DNA of 61,405 nucleotides from Alphaproteobacteria bacterium (GTDB lineage Bacteria > Pseudomonadota > Alphaproteobacteria > Puniceispirillales > Puniceispirillaceae), in the NCBI GenBank assembly GCA_016780775.1, contig JADHLI010000012.1:1-61405 (forward strand), given 5' to 3'. The position numbers and the translations under genes were made by a program. Positions 15,522 through 24,703 of the stretch are shown piece after piece. The notes beneath the pieces are model-generated. The model saw only the letters and a program-made list of their open reading frames with translations, was not told the origin of the DNA and ran no database searches. Position 1 is the stretch's first letter. The number at the start of each line of letters is the position of its first letter.

Positions 15522-16682
15522 ATGACAACAGAAAATACTGTAAGTTTCCAGAAATTCAGCTTTGGCACCCAAGTGCGCAAATCCCCTTTCAGTGATGCGG
15601 CGCTTCGCTGGGGGGCTAGGGGCTTTTCTGTATATAACCATATGTATATCCCGCGTGATTTTGGTGATCCGGTGCAAAATTTCTGGAATTTGGTTAATGA
15701 AGCGATTTTATGCGATGTAGCGGTTGAGCGTCAGGTCGAAATTACGGGCAAGGATGCCGCCCGTTTTACCCAATATCTGAGCTGCCGCGATTTATCCAGC
15801 TGTGCGGTCGGGCAATGTAAATATGTGCTGCTTACTGATCAGGATGGCGGGGTTATCAACGACCCTATTTTATTGAAGCTGGCAGAGGATCATTTCTGGT
15901 TATCTATTGCCGATAGTGATGTTTTGCTATGGGCAAAAGGCGTGGCCGCCGCCTCTGATATGCAGGTTACGGTGCGCGAGCCAGATGTCTCGCCTTTGCA
16001 ATTGCAAGGCCCGCGCTCGCGCGATATTTTACGCGCTGCCTTTGGCGATGCGCCAGCTGATCTAAAATATTACCGCTTTATGGAAGTTGATTGGAACGGG
16101 GTGCCTTTGATCATCTCGCGTACCGGCTGGTCTAGCGAATTGGGCTATGAGATTTTCTTGCGTGATGGCGCCTATGGTGACGATTTGTGGGAATATTTGA
16201 TGCAGGTGGGCGGGCCGATGGGCTTGCATCCCGGCCATACCTCCAGCATCAGGCGTATTGAAGCTGCGATGCTGTCCTATCACGCGGATATGACCCTCGC
16301 CAATAACCCGTTTGAGCTAGGCATGGATAGGCTGGTTGATTTGGATATGGATGCTGATTTCATAAGCAAGGCAGCGTTGCAGAAAATTGCCCGTGAAGGG
16401 GTGAGGCAGCGCCAAGTTGGTCTGACTTTTGATGGGGCGCCCATTCCCGGTTCCAACGATGATTTCTGGCCAATAAAGGTAGCGGGGCAGGAGGTTGGTT
16501 ATGTCACTTCGGCTGTGTATTCGCCGCGCCTTGAGCAGAATATTGCCTTGGCGCTTGTGAAGGCAAGCCATGCTGAAATTGGCACGCAAATCAGCCTTGA
16601 AACTGGTTTTGGTGTTCGCGCCGGGGTCATCACCCCCAAGCCTTTTTATGATCCCAAAAAGACGCTTGCCGCAAAGACCTGA
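15522..16682 (+). CDS. dmdA: Dimethylsulfoniopropionate demethylase
   Basis: 386 residues of the GcvT/DmdA fold. It transfers a methyl group from DMSP to tetrahydrofolate, giving methylmercaptopropionate. Blocks characteristic of marine DmdA are present along the whole length: FGTQVRKSPFSDAALRWGAR, YNHMYIPRDFGDPVQNFWNL, VNEAILCDVAVERQVEITG, SRTGWSSELGYEIFLRDG, GHTSSIRRIEAAMLSYHAD and a C-terminal PKPFYDPKK. This separates it from ordinary glycine-cleavage T proteins. It stands alone; dmdB, dmdC and dmdD are not in the window. GAGGGTG lies about 10 nt before ATG. It shows that the organism consumes algal DMSP. Confidence 0.93.
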   Translation: MTTENTVSFQKFSFGTQVRKSPFSDAALRWGARGFSVYNHMYIPRDFGDPVQNFWNLVNEAILCDVAVERQVEITGKDAARFTQYLSCRDLSSCAVGQCKYVLLTDQDGGVINDPILLKLAEDHFWLSIADSDVLLWAKGVAAASDMQVTVREPDVSPLQLQGPRSRDILRAAFGDAPADLKYYRFMEVDWNGVPLIISRTGWSSELGYEIFLRDGAYGDDLWEYLMQVGGPMGLHPGHTSSIRRIEAAMLSYHADMTLANNPFELGMDRLVDLDMDADFISKAALQKIAREGVRQRQVGLTFDGAPIPGSNDDFWPIKVAGQEVGYVTSAVYSPRLEQNIALALVKASHAEIGTQISLETGFGVRAGVITPKPFYDPKKTLAAKT

Positions 16683-16686
16683 TCTC

Positions 16687-16753
16687 CAGTATTACCCTAG
16701 TGCCCAGTATTACCCTAGTGCCCAGTATTACCCTAGTGCCCAGTATTACCCTA
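16687..16753. repeat. 18-bp tandem repeat, 3.7 copies
   Basis: Perfect copies of CAGTATTACCCTAGTGCC at 16687, 16705 and 16723 plus a partial fourth. It lies between convergent dmdA and the fructokinase gene and runs through the fructokinase stop codon. No spacers, so not a CRISPR. Confidence 0.95.
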
Positions 16754-17705
16754 ACGCTAGGTCTATTTCCTGATGGCTTGGTGGCTGGCAGCCCTGTTTC
16801 TGACAATTTAGGGCGGCGGCAATAGCCGCTCTTTGCAGGGCCTGTTTAATCTGCGCCTCTGAGTGGTTTTCCAGAGCTGAACGGTTGGTGATTTGATGGT
16901 AGTTACACCAGACCAAAAGGCTGGCCATAAAGGTATCGCCCGCACCAACACTATCCACCAGATTATCAATTTTATGGGCCGGTATTTCAAATGGCGTGCC
17001 GCTAGCCTGCGCGATAATCCCATCAGCGCCTTTGGTCAGCACAGTAAGCGCCGCCGTGCTATCGCGCATACAAGCCTCAAACCCCTCTTCCAGCGTGGCG
17101 GCGGGATAGAGCCAGTGCAAATCTTCATCACTAAGTTTCAGAATATCGGCATGCTGCATCATCCGTTTGACACGCGCCCGGTAGCTATCCGCATCCGCAA
17201 CCAGCGAAGGCCGAATATTGGGGTCAAGGCTAGTCAATGCAGCGGCGCCTTCACGCCCGGCTTGGTGATGTTTAACAAATGCCGCCTCCCAAGCTTGTGC
17301 ATCTTCGCCATCTATCAGGGCAGCTGATCCCAGATGCAGAATTTGCACCTCATCTGGCGTGATATGATTAAGAAAATCTGTGCTTACTTGGCGTTCTGCT
17401 GTATCGCGGCGGTAAAACCCATAAGAGGGAATGCCATCTTCTATAGATACCACAGCAAGCGAGGAAGGTTTATCGCTTCTTCCGCCTGCCAGCATAACCC
17501 CTGCTGCCTCCAGCCTTGCTACTAAGAGATCGCCAAGCTTGTCAGAGGAGATAGGCGTAAGATAGCAGCTTTTTGCGCCTTGCTGCCCTGCTGCCATCGC
17601 CACATTAAAAGGAGAGCCGCCCGGATGCGCTATATAAACAGGCAGCCCCTCCTTAGAAGAGGTGCTAACAAGATCAATTAAGTTTTCGCCGCCAACTGCA
17701 ATCAT
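16746..17705 (-). CDS. PfkB-family fructokinase
   Basis: 319 residues of the ribokinase fold. The sugar-binding N-terminal motif is GGENLID, HPGGSPFNVAMA. The C-terminal ATP/anion-hole signature is DSVGAGDTFMASLL with catalytic base Asp257. Most similar in pattern to bacterial fructokinases. It is last in a leftward gap-pyk-kinase operon and sits back to back with a polyol operon that turns mannitol and sorbitol into fructose. The missing fructose-phosphorylating step is therefore probably supplied here. Confidence 0.85.
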   Translation of the reverse strand: MIAVGGENLIDLVSTSSKEGLPVYIAHPGGSPFNVAMAAGQQGAKSCYLTPISSDKLGDLLVARLEAAGVMLAGGRSDKPSSLAVVSIEDGIPSYGFYRRDTAERQVSTDFLNHITPDEVQILHLGSAALIDGEDAQAWEAAFVKHHQAGREGAAALTSLDPNIRPSLVADADSYRARVKRMMQHADILKLSDEDLHWLYPAATLEEGFEACMRDSTAALTVLTKGADGIIAQASGTPFEIPAHKIDNLVDSVGAGDTFMASLLVWCNYHQITNRSALENHSEAQIKQALQRAAIAAALNCQKQGCQPPSHQEIDLALG

Positions 17706-17743
17706 GCTGTAACAAGTCCCTAAAATACATATTGCGCTATGCG

Positions 17744-19165
17744 CTATATATCTACCACCCGCAGGGCATTGGTTGTCCCCGATATGCCAAAGGGCATGCC
17801 AGAGACCATAACAATTGACTGGCCTGATTTGGCAAGACCCTTTTCTTTGATGATATCTACAGCCGCATTGACCGCCTCTTCATATAGGGCTTCTTCTTGA
17901 TGTGCGCTTATTGCGCCCCAGAGCAGGGTTAATCTGCGCTCTACATCAATATCAGGGCATAATACCATCAGTGGACGCCTTGGGCGTTCTCTGGCCAGCC
18001 GAACAGCGGTATTGCCAGACGCGGTAAAGGCAACAATTGCGGCCGCGTCAATGGTGTCGGCTAGTCTAACGGCCGCTTCAGCCACCGCATGATAAACAGA
18101 TGGCTCAACCTCCATCTCTGCAGGGCCATCTTCGGGATGATTAAAAATATGGTTTTCGGCTGCACGGGCAATTCTATCCATCATGGTGACCGCTTCCACC
18201 GGATAGCTACCCGCAGCGGTTTCAGCTGAAAGCATAATGGCGTCTGTGCCCTCAAATACGGCGCCTGCAACGTCTGAGGCTTCGGCTCTTGTAGGGGTGC
18301 CAGAGGAAATCATGCTTTCCAGCATTTGTGTGGCGATAATAACGGGTTTGCCAACGCGCCGGCATTTAGCTATCAGTCTTTTCTGGATAGCGGGGACTTG
18401 TTCTGCTGGGCTTTCAACGCCCAAATCGCCGCGCGCTACCATAACCGCATCTGAGGCATGAATAATATCGTCAATTTCATCCAGTGCCGAGGGCTTTTCG
18501 ATTTTGGCAACAATCTGTGCCCGTCCAGCTATTTTGCTTTTTGCCTCTAGAATATCACTTGCCTTCTGAACAAATGAAAGCGCGATATAATCTGCTCCTT
18601 GCGATAGGGCAAAATCTAAATCAATTATATCTTTAGGTGTCAGTGGTGAGATATCCAGCTGTGCATCTGGAAGATTAACGCCTTTTTTGCTGGAAAGCAT
18701 GCTGGCTTGCATCACCTCTGCAATCGCATATTCAGCGCTTAATTTCTTCACAGAAAGTCTGATTTTACCGTCATCCATCAATATCAGGGAATTGGGAGCC
18801 AGCGCTTCAAAAATTTCGACATGCGGCAATGGTATGGCTGTCATACCCGCGCTTGCATCGGGCAGTTTCGTGTCTGGCAGATATAAGCACAGCATTTGGC
18901 CCTTGGTCAGTTCAATCGGGGCTTCTAGGGCGCCAATACGGAATTTAGGGCCTTGTAAATCGGCTAGAATACCTATCCTGCGCCCCAGTTTTTTTTCTAG
19001 TGCGCGGATGGTTTTTACCCGCTCTGCATGGTCATCATGGCTGCCATGGCTAAAGTTTAGGCGAAATAGATTAGCCCCTGCTTTTGCTAATGCCTCAAGC
19101 ACCTCTGCGGTTGCGGATGCTGGCCCTAAGGTAGCAATTATTTTTGTTGCGCGTTGCACCTGCAA
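17744..19165 (-). CDS. pyk: Pyruvate kinase
   Basis: 473 residues, complete. N-terminal RATKIIATLGPAS and FRLNFSHGSHDDH, the substrate and metal region IVAKIEKPSALDEIDDI, VMVARGDLGVE and ATQMLESMI, then an alpha/beta C-terminal domain. It converts phosphoenolpyruvate and ADP to pyruvate and ATP. It lies 14 bp after gap and 38 bp before the fructokinase gene on the same strand, so the three form an operon for lower glycolysis or Entner-Doudoroff flow. Confidence 0.95.
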   Translation of the reverse strand: MQVQRATKIIATLGPASATAEVLEALAKAGANLFRLNFSHGSHDDHAERVKTIRALEKKLGRRIGILADLQGPKFRIGALEAPIELTKGQMLCLYLPDTKLPDASAGMTAIPLPHVEIFEALAPNSLILMDDGKIRLSVKKLSAEYAIAEVMQASMLSSKKGVNLPDAQLDISPLTPKDIIDLDFALSQGADYIALSFVQKASDILEAKSKIAGRAQIVAKIEKPSALDEIDDIIHASDAVMVARGDLGVESPAEQVPAIQKRLIAKCRRVGKPVIIATQMLESMISSGTPTRAEASDVAGAVFEGTDAIMLSAETAAGSYPVEAVTMMDRIARAAENHIFNHPEDGPAEMEVEPSVYHAVAEAAVRLADTIDAAAIVAFTASGNTAVRLARERPRRPLMVLCPDIDVERRLTLLWGAISAHQEEALYEEAVNAAVDIIKEKGLAKSGQSIVMVSGMPFGISGTTNALRVVDI

Positions 19166-19179
19166 CCCCCCTAATTTTT

Positions 19180-20184
19180 TTACGCCTTTAAAAGGCTTGC
19201 AATATCCAGCATACGGTTAGAAAAGCCCCATTCATTGTCATACCAGCCGAACAATCTGACCATACCATCTGGCATCACCTTTGTCTGGTCTAGATGCATA
19301 GTGACAGATGCTGGGCAATGATTAAAGTCGCTAGAAACCAGCGGTTTATCGGTGACATCCATGACGCCTTTCAGCACGCCAGTTGAGGCTTCTTTAAATA
19401 ACGCGTTTAAGGCCTCTTCGCTGGTTTTCTGCATCGGCATAAAGACCAGATCCACAGCAGACACATTCGGGGTTGGTACACGTATCGCTACCCCATCTAG
19501 CTTGCCTTCTAATTCTGGCAGTACCAAACCAACCGCCTTGGCCGCGCCGGTAGTGGTTGGGATCATATTGCTGGCCGCCGCACGTGCGCGATACATATCC
19601 TTATGCTCAGCATCCAATAGGCGCTGATCGCCAGTATAGGCATGGATAGTGGTCATAAAACCTTGCTGTAGGCCGCACGCCTCATGCACGAGCTTGGCCA
19701 TGGGGGCTAGACAGTTTGTGGTGCAGGATGCAGCTGAGATAATAATATCCTGTTCGGTGATATCTTCATGATTTATGCCATAAACAACGGTTCGGTCTGC
19801 CCCAGATGAGGGGGCAGAAACTAACACCCGCGCGGCCCCAGCGTTGATATGCGCCATTGCGTCTTTGGCAGCGGTAAAGCGGCCGGTGCATTCCATTACA
19901 ATAGACGCGCCTAGCTCTTTCCAGTTTAGCTTGGCAGGGTCGGCTTCTTGGCAATAGCGGATAGGCGGCAGGTCATTGATATAAATCTCGTCCCCTTCAT
20001 AGCGGATATCGGCCTTTAAATGGCCATGCACGCTATCATATTCCAGCAGGAATGCGGCATGCTCAATTGGCGCTAGGTCATTAATCGCCACAAGTTGCGA
20101 TGCGTTTTTTCCGCGCTCAATATAAGCGCGTAGCACATTACGTCCAATACGGCCGAATCCATTAATTGCGAATGTTAAGCTCAT
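19180..20184 (-). CDS. gap: Glyceraldehyde-3-phosphate dehydrogenase, type I
   Basis: 334 residues. NAD-binding INGFGRIGRNVLRA at the N-terminus with Asp36 (AINDLAP) favouring NAD. The catalytic signature SAASCTTNCLAP has Cys154 as nucleophile, and the C-terminus has the WYDNEWGFSNR block. First gene of gap-pyk-fructokinase, preceded by GGAAAGG. The 222-bp gap to lacI contains a 14-bp operator-like site shared with the polyol operon, so control by the LacI protein is likely. Confidence 0.95.
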   Translation of the reverse strand: MSLTFAINGFGRIGRNVLRAYIERGKNASQLVAINDLAPIEHAAFLLEYDSVHGHLKADIRYEGDEIYINDLPPIRYCQEADPAKLNWKELGASIVMECTGRFTAAKDAMAHINAGAARVLVSAPSSGADRTVVYGINHEDITEQDIIISAASCTTNCLAPMAKLVHEACGLQQGFMTTIHAYTGDQRLLDAEHKDMYRARAAASNMIPTTTGAAKAVGLVLPELEGKLDGVAIRVPTPNVSAVDLVFMPMQKTSEEALNALFKEASTGVLKGVMDVTDKPLVSSDFNHCPASVTMHLDQTKVMPDGMVRLFGWYDNEWGFSNRMLDIASLLKA

Positions 20185-20321
20185 CTTTGTTGCCTTTCCA
20201 GCATCCTATTTTTTTGTGGCTTCACCTTTTTTAATGTGCCACTAGCCGGTGCGCTTGCTTCTGCGACGGTGAAAACAGCTTAGTTCATTCTGAAAAAAGT
20301 TAAACCTATCTTGCACAAAAC

Positions 20322-20335
20322 TTTACACGCGTTAA
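20322..20335 (+). promoter_or_regulatory. Candidate LacI-family operator, copy 1
   Basis: TTTACACGCGTTAA lies between divergent gap and lacI. It matches 13 of 14 positions of the sequence ahead of the polyol binding-protein gene (21473). The CGCG centre flanked by TTnA/TnAA is typical of LacI-family sites. Confidence 0.65.
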
Positions 20336-20406
20336 TATTAGGTGCGATAGTTAAGGTGAAATTGTCAAGCAAATTTAAGTTTCTGCTAGGGACCTGCTCA
20401 GATATT

Positions 20407-21438
20407 ATGCGGTATAATAAGATAAAAAATATGGCCGAATTTGCTGCGCTGATTGGTGTTTCAAGACCAACTGTCTCTAAATATTTTAACGACCCAGAAA
20501 GTGTGCGCCCTTCTACCCGTGACCGTATTGAAGCGGCCTTAAAGGAATATGACTATCGCCCAAATATCTATGCAATTAACCAAAATCGGCGATTAACCAA
20601 GACCATAGGTATTGTTGTGCCCTATCTGGCAGATCCGTTTTTTGCAGAAATTGCGCGGATGTTGGAACGTCGCTGTATCGCTGCAGGCTTTACGCCATCT
20701 TTATTCTCCTCGCATGGAGAGCAGGCTTTAGAAAATACTATTCTTGATAATTTGCGCTCGCTGAAACCAGCAGGGGTATTATTAGCACCGTTGGGACGTA
20801 CCTCTGATCGCAAGCATATTGAAGCCTTCTGCCATGATGTGCCAACCATTTTGTTTGATAGTAATATCGAAGGGGTGGGAGCGGCTTTTGTCGGGTCAGA
20901 TAATTTCAGCTTTGTGTCGCAAACGGTTGAGTATCTTAGCCGAACAGGCAATGTGCCTTGTTTTTTTGAGATGAAAGACCCAGCCAATCCGAATGCGAAT
21001 AAAAGGCGTCTGGCCTATCTTGAGATTATGAACAGATTAAACCTAGAGCCGCACATTATCAAAATTGATGGCAAAGGCTGGAGTTTTGAGGAAATTGGCC
21101 GGCAGGGTGCCTTGAAAATATTACAAGAAAAGGCTCTGCCAACTAACACAGTGCTTTGCAGTAATGACCGGCTGGCTATTGGTTTTCTATCCGCTTGCCA
21201 TGAATTAGGGATATCGGTTGGCCGTGATGAAGGCTGCTCTATCCGGGTAGCCTCACATGATGACCATCCCTATGCACGCTATACCTGCCCGTCTTTGACG
21301 ACGGCCGCACATGATTATGAATCCGTATCTGATTACGCCCTTTCAACGTTATTTCAGTTGATCGAATCTGGCGGTCGTCTCGAAAAGCGGCAAGAAACAG
21401 TGTTTGCTGCGCGGCTAATTATGCGCGATTCCGCTTAA
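20407..21438 (+). CDS. LacI-family transcriptional regulator of polyol/sugar use
   Basis: About 343 residues from ATG at 20407 (other starts: ATG 20431, or an upstream TTG that adds unlikely residues). N-terminal HTH with the LacI hinge (MAEFAALIGVSRPTVSKYFNDPESVRPSTRDRI), then a periplasmic-binding-like effector domain (TIGIVVPYLADPFFAEIARML, VLLAPLGR, VLCSNDRLAIGFL). Divergent from gap and directly upstream of the smo operon, with near-identical operator candidates on both sides of the gene. Probably a repressor lifted by a polyol, fructose or a phosphorylated intermediate; the effector is inferred. Confidence 0.88.
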   Translation: MRYNKIKNMAEFAALIGVSRPTVSKYFNDPESVRPSTRDRIEAALKEYDYRPNIYAINQNRRLTKTIGIVVPYLADPFFAEIARMLERRCIAAGFTPSLFSSHGEQALENTILDNLRSLKPAGVLLAPLGRTSDRKHIEAFCHDVPTILFDSNIEGVGAAFVGSDNFSFVSQTVEYLSRTGNVPCFFEMKDPANPNANKRRLAYLEIMNRLNLEPHIIKIDGKGWSFEEIGRQGALKILQEKALPTNTVLCSNDRLAIGFLSACHELGISVGRDEGCSIRVASHDDHPYARYTCPSLTTAAHDYESVSDYALSTLFQLIESGGRLEKRQETVFAARLIMRDSA

Positions 21439-21472
21439 ATTTAAAAAAACCATATTGATAAATAATCATTTA

Positions 21473-21486
21473 TTTACGCGCGTTAA
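21473..21486 (+). promoter_or_regulatory. Candidate LacI-family operator, copy 2
   Basis: TTTACGCGCGTTAA, 64 bp before the start of the solute-binding protein gene, differs from copy 1 by one base. A TTGACG at 21493-21498 just downstream could be the -35 of the operon promoter, which a bound repressor would overlap. Confidence 0.65.
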
Positions 21487-21549
21487 AAAAATATTGACGC
21501 GAGCAAAGGTTTTTGTTCCACTTGCGCTTCAACATAACGGAGGAACAAA

Positions 21550-22854
21550 ATGCGTTTCAATAAACTTATTTCAGCCGCAGCTGCAGCGACGCTTATGGCG
21601 TCTGGTGTTGCTTATGCTGAAACATTGACTATTGCCACTGTTAACAATGGCGATATGATTCGGATGCAGGGTCTAACAGACGATTTTACGGCAAAGACCG
21701 GTCACAAAGTTGAATGGGTAACATTGGAAGAAAACGTGCTTCGTCAGCGCGTAACAACCGATATCACCACAAAAGGTGGTGCATTCGACATCATGACAAT
21801 TGGCATGTATGAAACACCGATTTGGGGCAAAAACGGCTGGCTAGTGCCGCTGGATGACCTGAGCGCTGAGTATAATGCTGCTGATATTCTGCCTGCAATG
21901 TCTGGTGGTCTAAGCTATAATGGTACTATGTTTGCTGCGCCTTTCTACGGTGAAAGCTCCATGATCATGTATCGTGCTGACCTGATGAAAAAAGCGGGTC
22001 TAACCATGCCAGACGCACCATCTTGGTCATTCATTGCTAAAGCTGCACGTGAAATGACAGATCGTGATAACGACATCAACGGTATCTGCCTGCGTGGTAA
22101 GGCTGGTTGGGGTGAAGGTGGCGCATTCATCACCGCTATGTCTAACTCATTCGGTGCACGTTGGTTCGACGAAAACTGGAATGCTCAGTTTGATTCAAGA
22201 GAGTGGTCAGACACACTGAACTTCTTTGTAAACATGATGACAGATGCCGGGCCTGCTGGTTATGCCACAAACGGCTTTAACGAAAATCTTTCTCTGTTCC
22301 AACAGGGCAAGTGCGGCATGTGGATTGATGCTACAGTAGCAGCTTCTTTCGTAACAAACCCGAAGGATTCAACTGTTGCAGACAAGGTTGGCTTTGCGCT
22401 AGCACCGGATAACGGCATGGGCGTTCGCTCTAACTGGCTATGGGCATGGGCATTGGCCATCCCAGCTGGCACACAAAAAGAAGCAGCTGCCAAGCAGTTC
22501 ATCGAGTGGGCCACATCAAACGGCTATATTGATCTGGTTGCATCAAAAGAAGGTTGGGCAAACGTACCTCCAGGTGCGCGTACATCATTGTATGAAAATG
22601 CGAACTACAAGAAAGTTCCTTTCGCACAGATGACATTGGACTCAATCTTGTCAGCTGATCCAAACAACTCAACAGTTGACCCAAGCCCATATGTGGGTGT
22701 TCAGTTCGCTGCTATCCCAGAATTTGCTGGTATCGCAACTGAAGTAAGCCAGGAATTCTCTGCTGCTTACGCAGGTCAGCAAACTGTTGCAGAAGCGCTT
22801 GCTAAAGCACAGGCTCTGACAAACGACGCAATGGAAGCTGCAGGCTACCGCTAG
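21550..22854 (+). CDS. smoE: Polyol ABC transporter, periplasmic binding protein
   Basis: 434 residues with a clear Sec signal peptide (cleavage near AYA-ETL, residue 24) and the family-1 sugar-binding fold (TIATVNNGDMIRMQGL, FDIMTIGMYETPIWGKNGWL, DNDINGICLRGKAGWGEGGA). The family serves sorbitol and mannitol uptake in Rhodobacter-type smo operons. The permeases, ATPase and both polyol dehydrogenases follow in the same direction. Codon use is more biased than in its neighbours, as expected for a highly expressed protein. A strong hairpin lies just after the stop. Confidence 0.9.
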   Translation: MRFNKLISAAAAATLMASGVAYAETLTIATVNNGDMIRMQGLTDDFTAKTGHKVEWVTLEENVLRQRVTTDITTKGGAFDIMTIGMYETPIWGKNGWLVPLDDLSAEYNAADILPAMSGGLSYNGTMFAAPFYGESSMIMYRADLMKKAGLTMPDAPSWSFIAKAAREMTDRDNDINGICLRGKAGWGEGGAFITAMSNSFGARWFDENWNAQFDSREWSDTLNFFVNMMTDAGPAGYATNGFNENLSLFQQGKCGMWIDATVAASFVTNPKDSTVADKVGFALAPDNGMGVRSNWLWAWALAIPAGTQKEAAAKQFIEWATSNGYIDLVASKEGWANVPPGARTSLYENANYKKVPFAQMTLDSILSADPNNSTVDPSPYVGVQFAAIPEFAGIATEVSQEFSAAYAGQQTVAEALAKAQALTNDAMEAAGYR

Positions 22855-22869
22855 GCATTTCTTCCTCGA

Positions 22870-22895
22870 GGGGAAGGGGTTTTTATCCCTTCCCC
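22870..22895 (+). terminator. Intercistronic hairpin after smoE
   Basis: GGGGAAGGG (22870-22878) pairs perfectly with CCCTTCCCC (22887-22895), followed by a short T-rich tract. Placed between the binding-protein and permease genes, it probably acts as a partial terminator or mRNA stabiliser that keeps smoE expression higher than the permeases. Confidence 0.75.
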
Positions 22896-22983
22896 TTATT
22901 TGTTTCTACATCCTCATTCTTTTATTTATTCTTCTGACGATACTGTCATAAGATTTATCTCTTGGACGCTTGGAGGCTTGGCC

Positions 22984-23850
22984 GTGGCTACGCAGCATTC
23001 CCGATCCATAGCCAGATTGATGATCGCGCCAGCGACAATATTGCTTCTTGGCTGGATGCTAGTTCCCTTGACGATGACGCTATATTTTTCGTTCAGGAAA
23101 TACCTGCCTCTTCGAGGGGGTGACCTTGGCTGGGTTGGCTTTGATAATTATGTCCGCTTTATTTCTTCTAGCTCTTTTTGGCCAGCGGTTGCCACAACGC
23201 TAATTATTGTTGGCGGGGTGCTGTTTATTACGGTGGTCATCGGTATTTTACTGGCGTTATTGCTGGATCAGCCGCTATGGGGGCAGGGGGTAGTGCGTAT
23301 CCTTGTTATCGCGCCTTTCTTTGTGATGCCTACTGTTTCAGGACTGGTCTGGAAAAATATGTTTATGGATCCGGTGAATGGCTTTTTTGCGCATATGTGG
23401 CGTGCCTTTGGGGCAGAGCCGATACAATGGCTATCACAGGCCTCCTTGCCTTCCTTGGTGATGATTGTCAGCTGGCAATGGCTGCCTTTTGCAACGCTTA
23501 TTTTACTCACCGCTATCCAGTCTCTGGATTCAGAACAATTGGAAGCGGCTGAGATGGATGGGGCAAAGCCGTTGCGCCGGTTTTGGCACATTATTCTGCC
23601 CCATCTGGCCCGGGCCATTACCGTTGTGGTGCTTATTCAAACGATCTTCCTGTTATCTATTTTTGCAGAGATTTTTGTAACTACTGCAGGCGCGTTTGGA
23701 ACCAAAACTCTGACCTATCTGATTTTTCAGCGGGTGCTGGAAAGCCAAAATGTTGGGCTTGGCTCAGCAGGCGGGGTGTATGCGATTATTTTAGCAAATA
23801 TTGTGGCGATCTTCTTAATGCGGATTGTCGGCAAGAATCTGGATAAGTGA
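22984..23850 (+). CDS. smoF: Polyol ABC transporter permease 1
   Basis: About 288 residues, six membrane helices, MalF type. The EAA loop is seen as EAAEMDGAKPLRRFWHIILP (about residue 198 on). GTG at 22984 is preferred as the start because GGAGG lies 7 nt upstream and the protein then begins with a short basic stretch before the first helix; the frame extends upstream to a TTG without ribosome site. Second gene of the transporter. Confidence 0.88.
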   Translation: MATQHSRSIARLMIAPATILLLGWMLVPLTMTLYFSFRKYLPLRGGDLGWVGFDNYVRFISSSSFWPAVATTLIIVGGVLFITVVIGILLALLLDQPLWGQGVVRILVIAPFFVMPTVSGLVWKNMFMDPVNGFFAHMWRAFGAEPIQWLSQASLPSLVMIVSWQWLPFATLILLTAIQSLDSEQLEAAEMDGAKPLRRFWHIILPHLARAITVVVLIQTIFLLSIFAEIFVTTAGAFGTKTLTYLIFQRVLESQNVGLGSAGGVYAIILANIVAIFLMRIVGKNLDK

Positions 23851-23862
23851 GGAGCGCGAATT

Positions 23863-24693
23863 ATGGCTAGAGCTGTTACCCCTCGCCGGAAATTATTTAA
23901 TACCCTGCTCGCATGGGCGGTGGGGATGATAATTTTCTTTCCGATTTTCTGGATTTTTGTTCTGTCTTTTAAAACAGAAGGGGACGCCATTAGCACGCCT
24001 TTAGAAGTGCTAACCTCTGCATGGACGCTCGAGAGCTATGCGGTGGTACAAGATCGTTCGGACTATTTTAAACATTTCACCAACTCGGTTATTATCGCGG
24101 TGGGGTCTACATTGCTTGGTGTTTTGGTGGCAGTTCCGGCGGCATGGTCAATGGCCTTTGTGCCTTCCAAGCGAACCAGAGGCATATTGATGTGGATGCT
24201 CTCTACCAAGATGCTGCCAGCGGTTGGTGTGCTCTATCCGATTTACCTGCTTTTTATTGAGATGGGTTTGCTAGATAGCCGTACCGGGCTGGTGATCGTG
24301 TTAATGCTGATAAACCTGCCGATTATCGTCTGGATGCTCTATACCTATTTTCGGGAAATTCCGGTTGAGATTTTAGAGGCAGCGCGAATGGACGGGGCTA
24401 GCTTGCGCTCAGAATTGTTATATGTGTTAACGCCAATGGCGATACCCGGCATTGCTTCTACTGTCTTATTAAATGTAATTCTAGCGTGGAATGAAGCGTT
24501 CTGGACGCTGAACCTGACCGCTGCAAAAGCAGCACCGCTAACCGCTTTCATTGCCAGCTATTCCAGCCCAGAAGGGTTGTTCTATGCAAAGCTTAGCGCA
24601 GCTTCTGTGATGGCTATTACGCCTATCCTGATTATGGGCTGGTTCAGCCAAAAGCAACTTGTTCGTGGCCTAACCTTTGGCGCGGTTAAATAG
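23863..24693 (+). CDS. smoG: Polyol ABC transporter permease 2
   Basis: 276 residues, six membrane helices, MalG type. It has the EAA loop [20 protein letters not shown] and the family start ([25 protein letters not shown]). It lies 12 bp after the first permease and 10 bp before the ATPase gene, with which it forms the transport complex in the inner membrane. Confidence 0.9.
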   Translation: MARAVTPRRKLFNTLLAWAVGMIIFFPIFWIFVLSFKTEGDAISTPLEVLTSAWTLESYAVVQDRSDYFKHFTNSVIIAVGSTLLGVLVAVPAAWSMAFVPSKRTRGILMWMLSTKMLPAVGVLYPIYLLFIEMGLLDSRTGLVIVLMLINLPIIVWMLYTYFREIPVEILEAARMDGASLRSELLYVLTPMAIPGIASTVLLNVILAWNEAFWTLNLTAAKAAPLTAFIASYSSPEGLFYAKLSAASVMAITPILIMGWFSQKQLVRGLTFGAVK

Positions 24694-24703
24694 GAAGATA
24701 GAG

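Noticed and set aside
16687-16753. Tandem array as a possible CRISPR
   Set aside because: Units are directly adjacent without spacers, and no cas genes are present.
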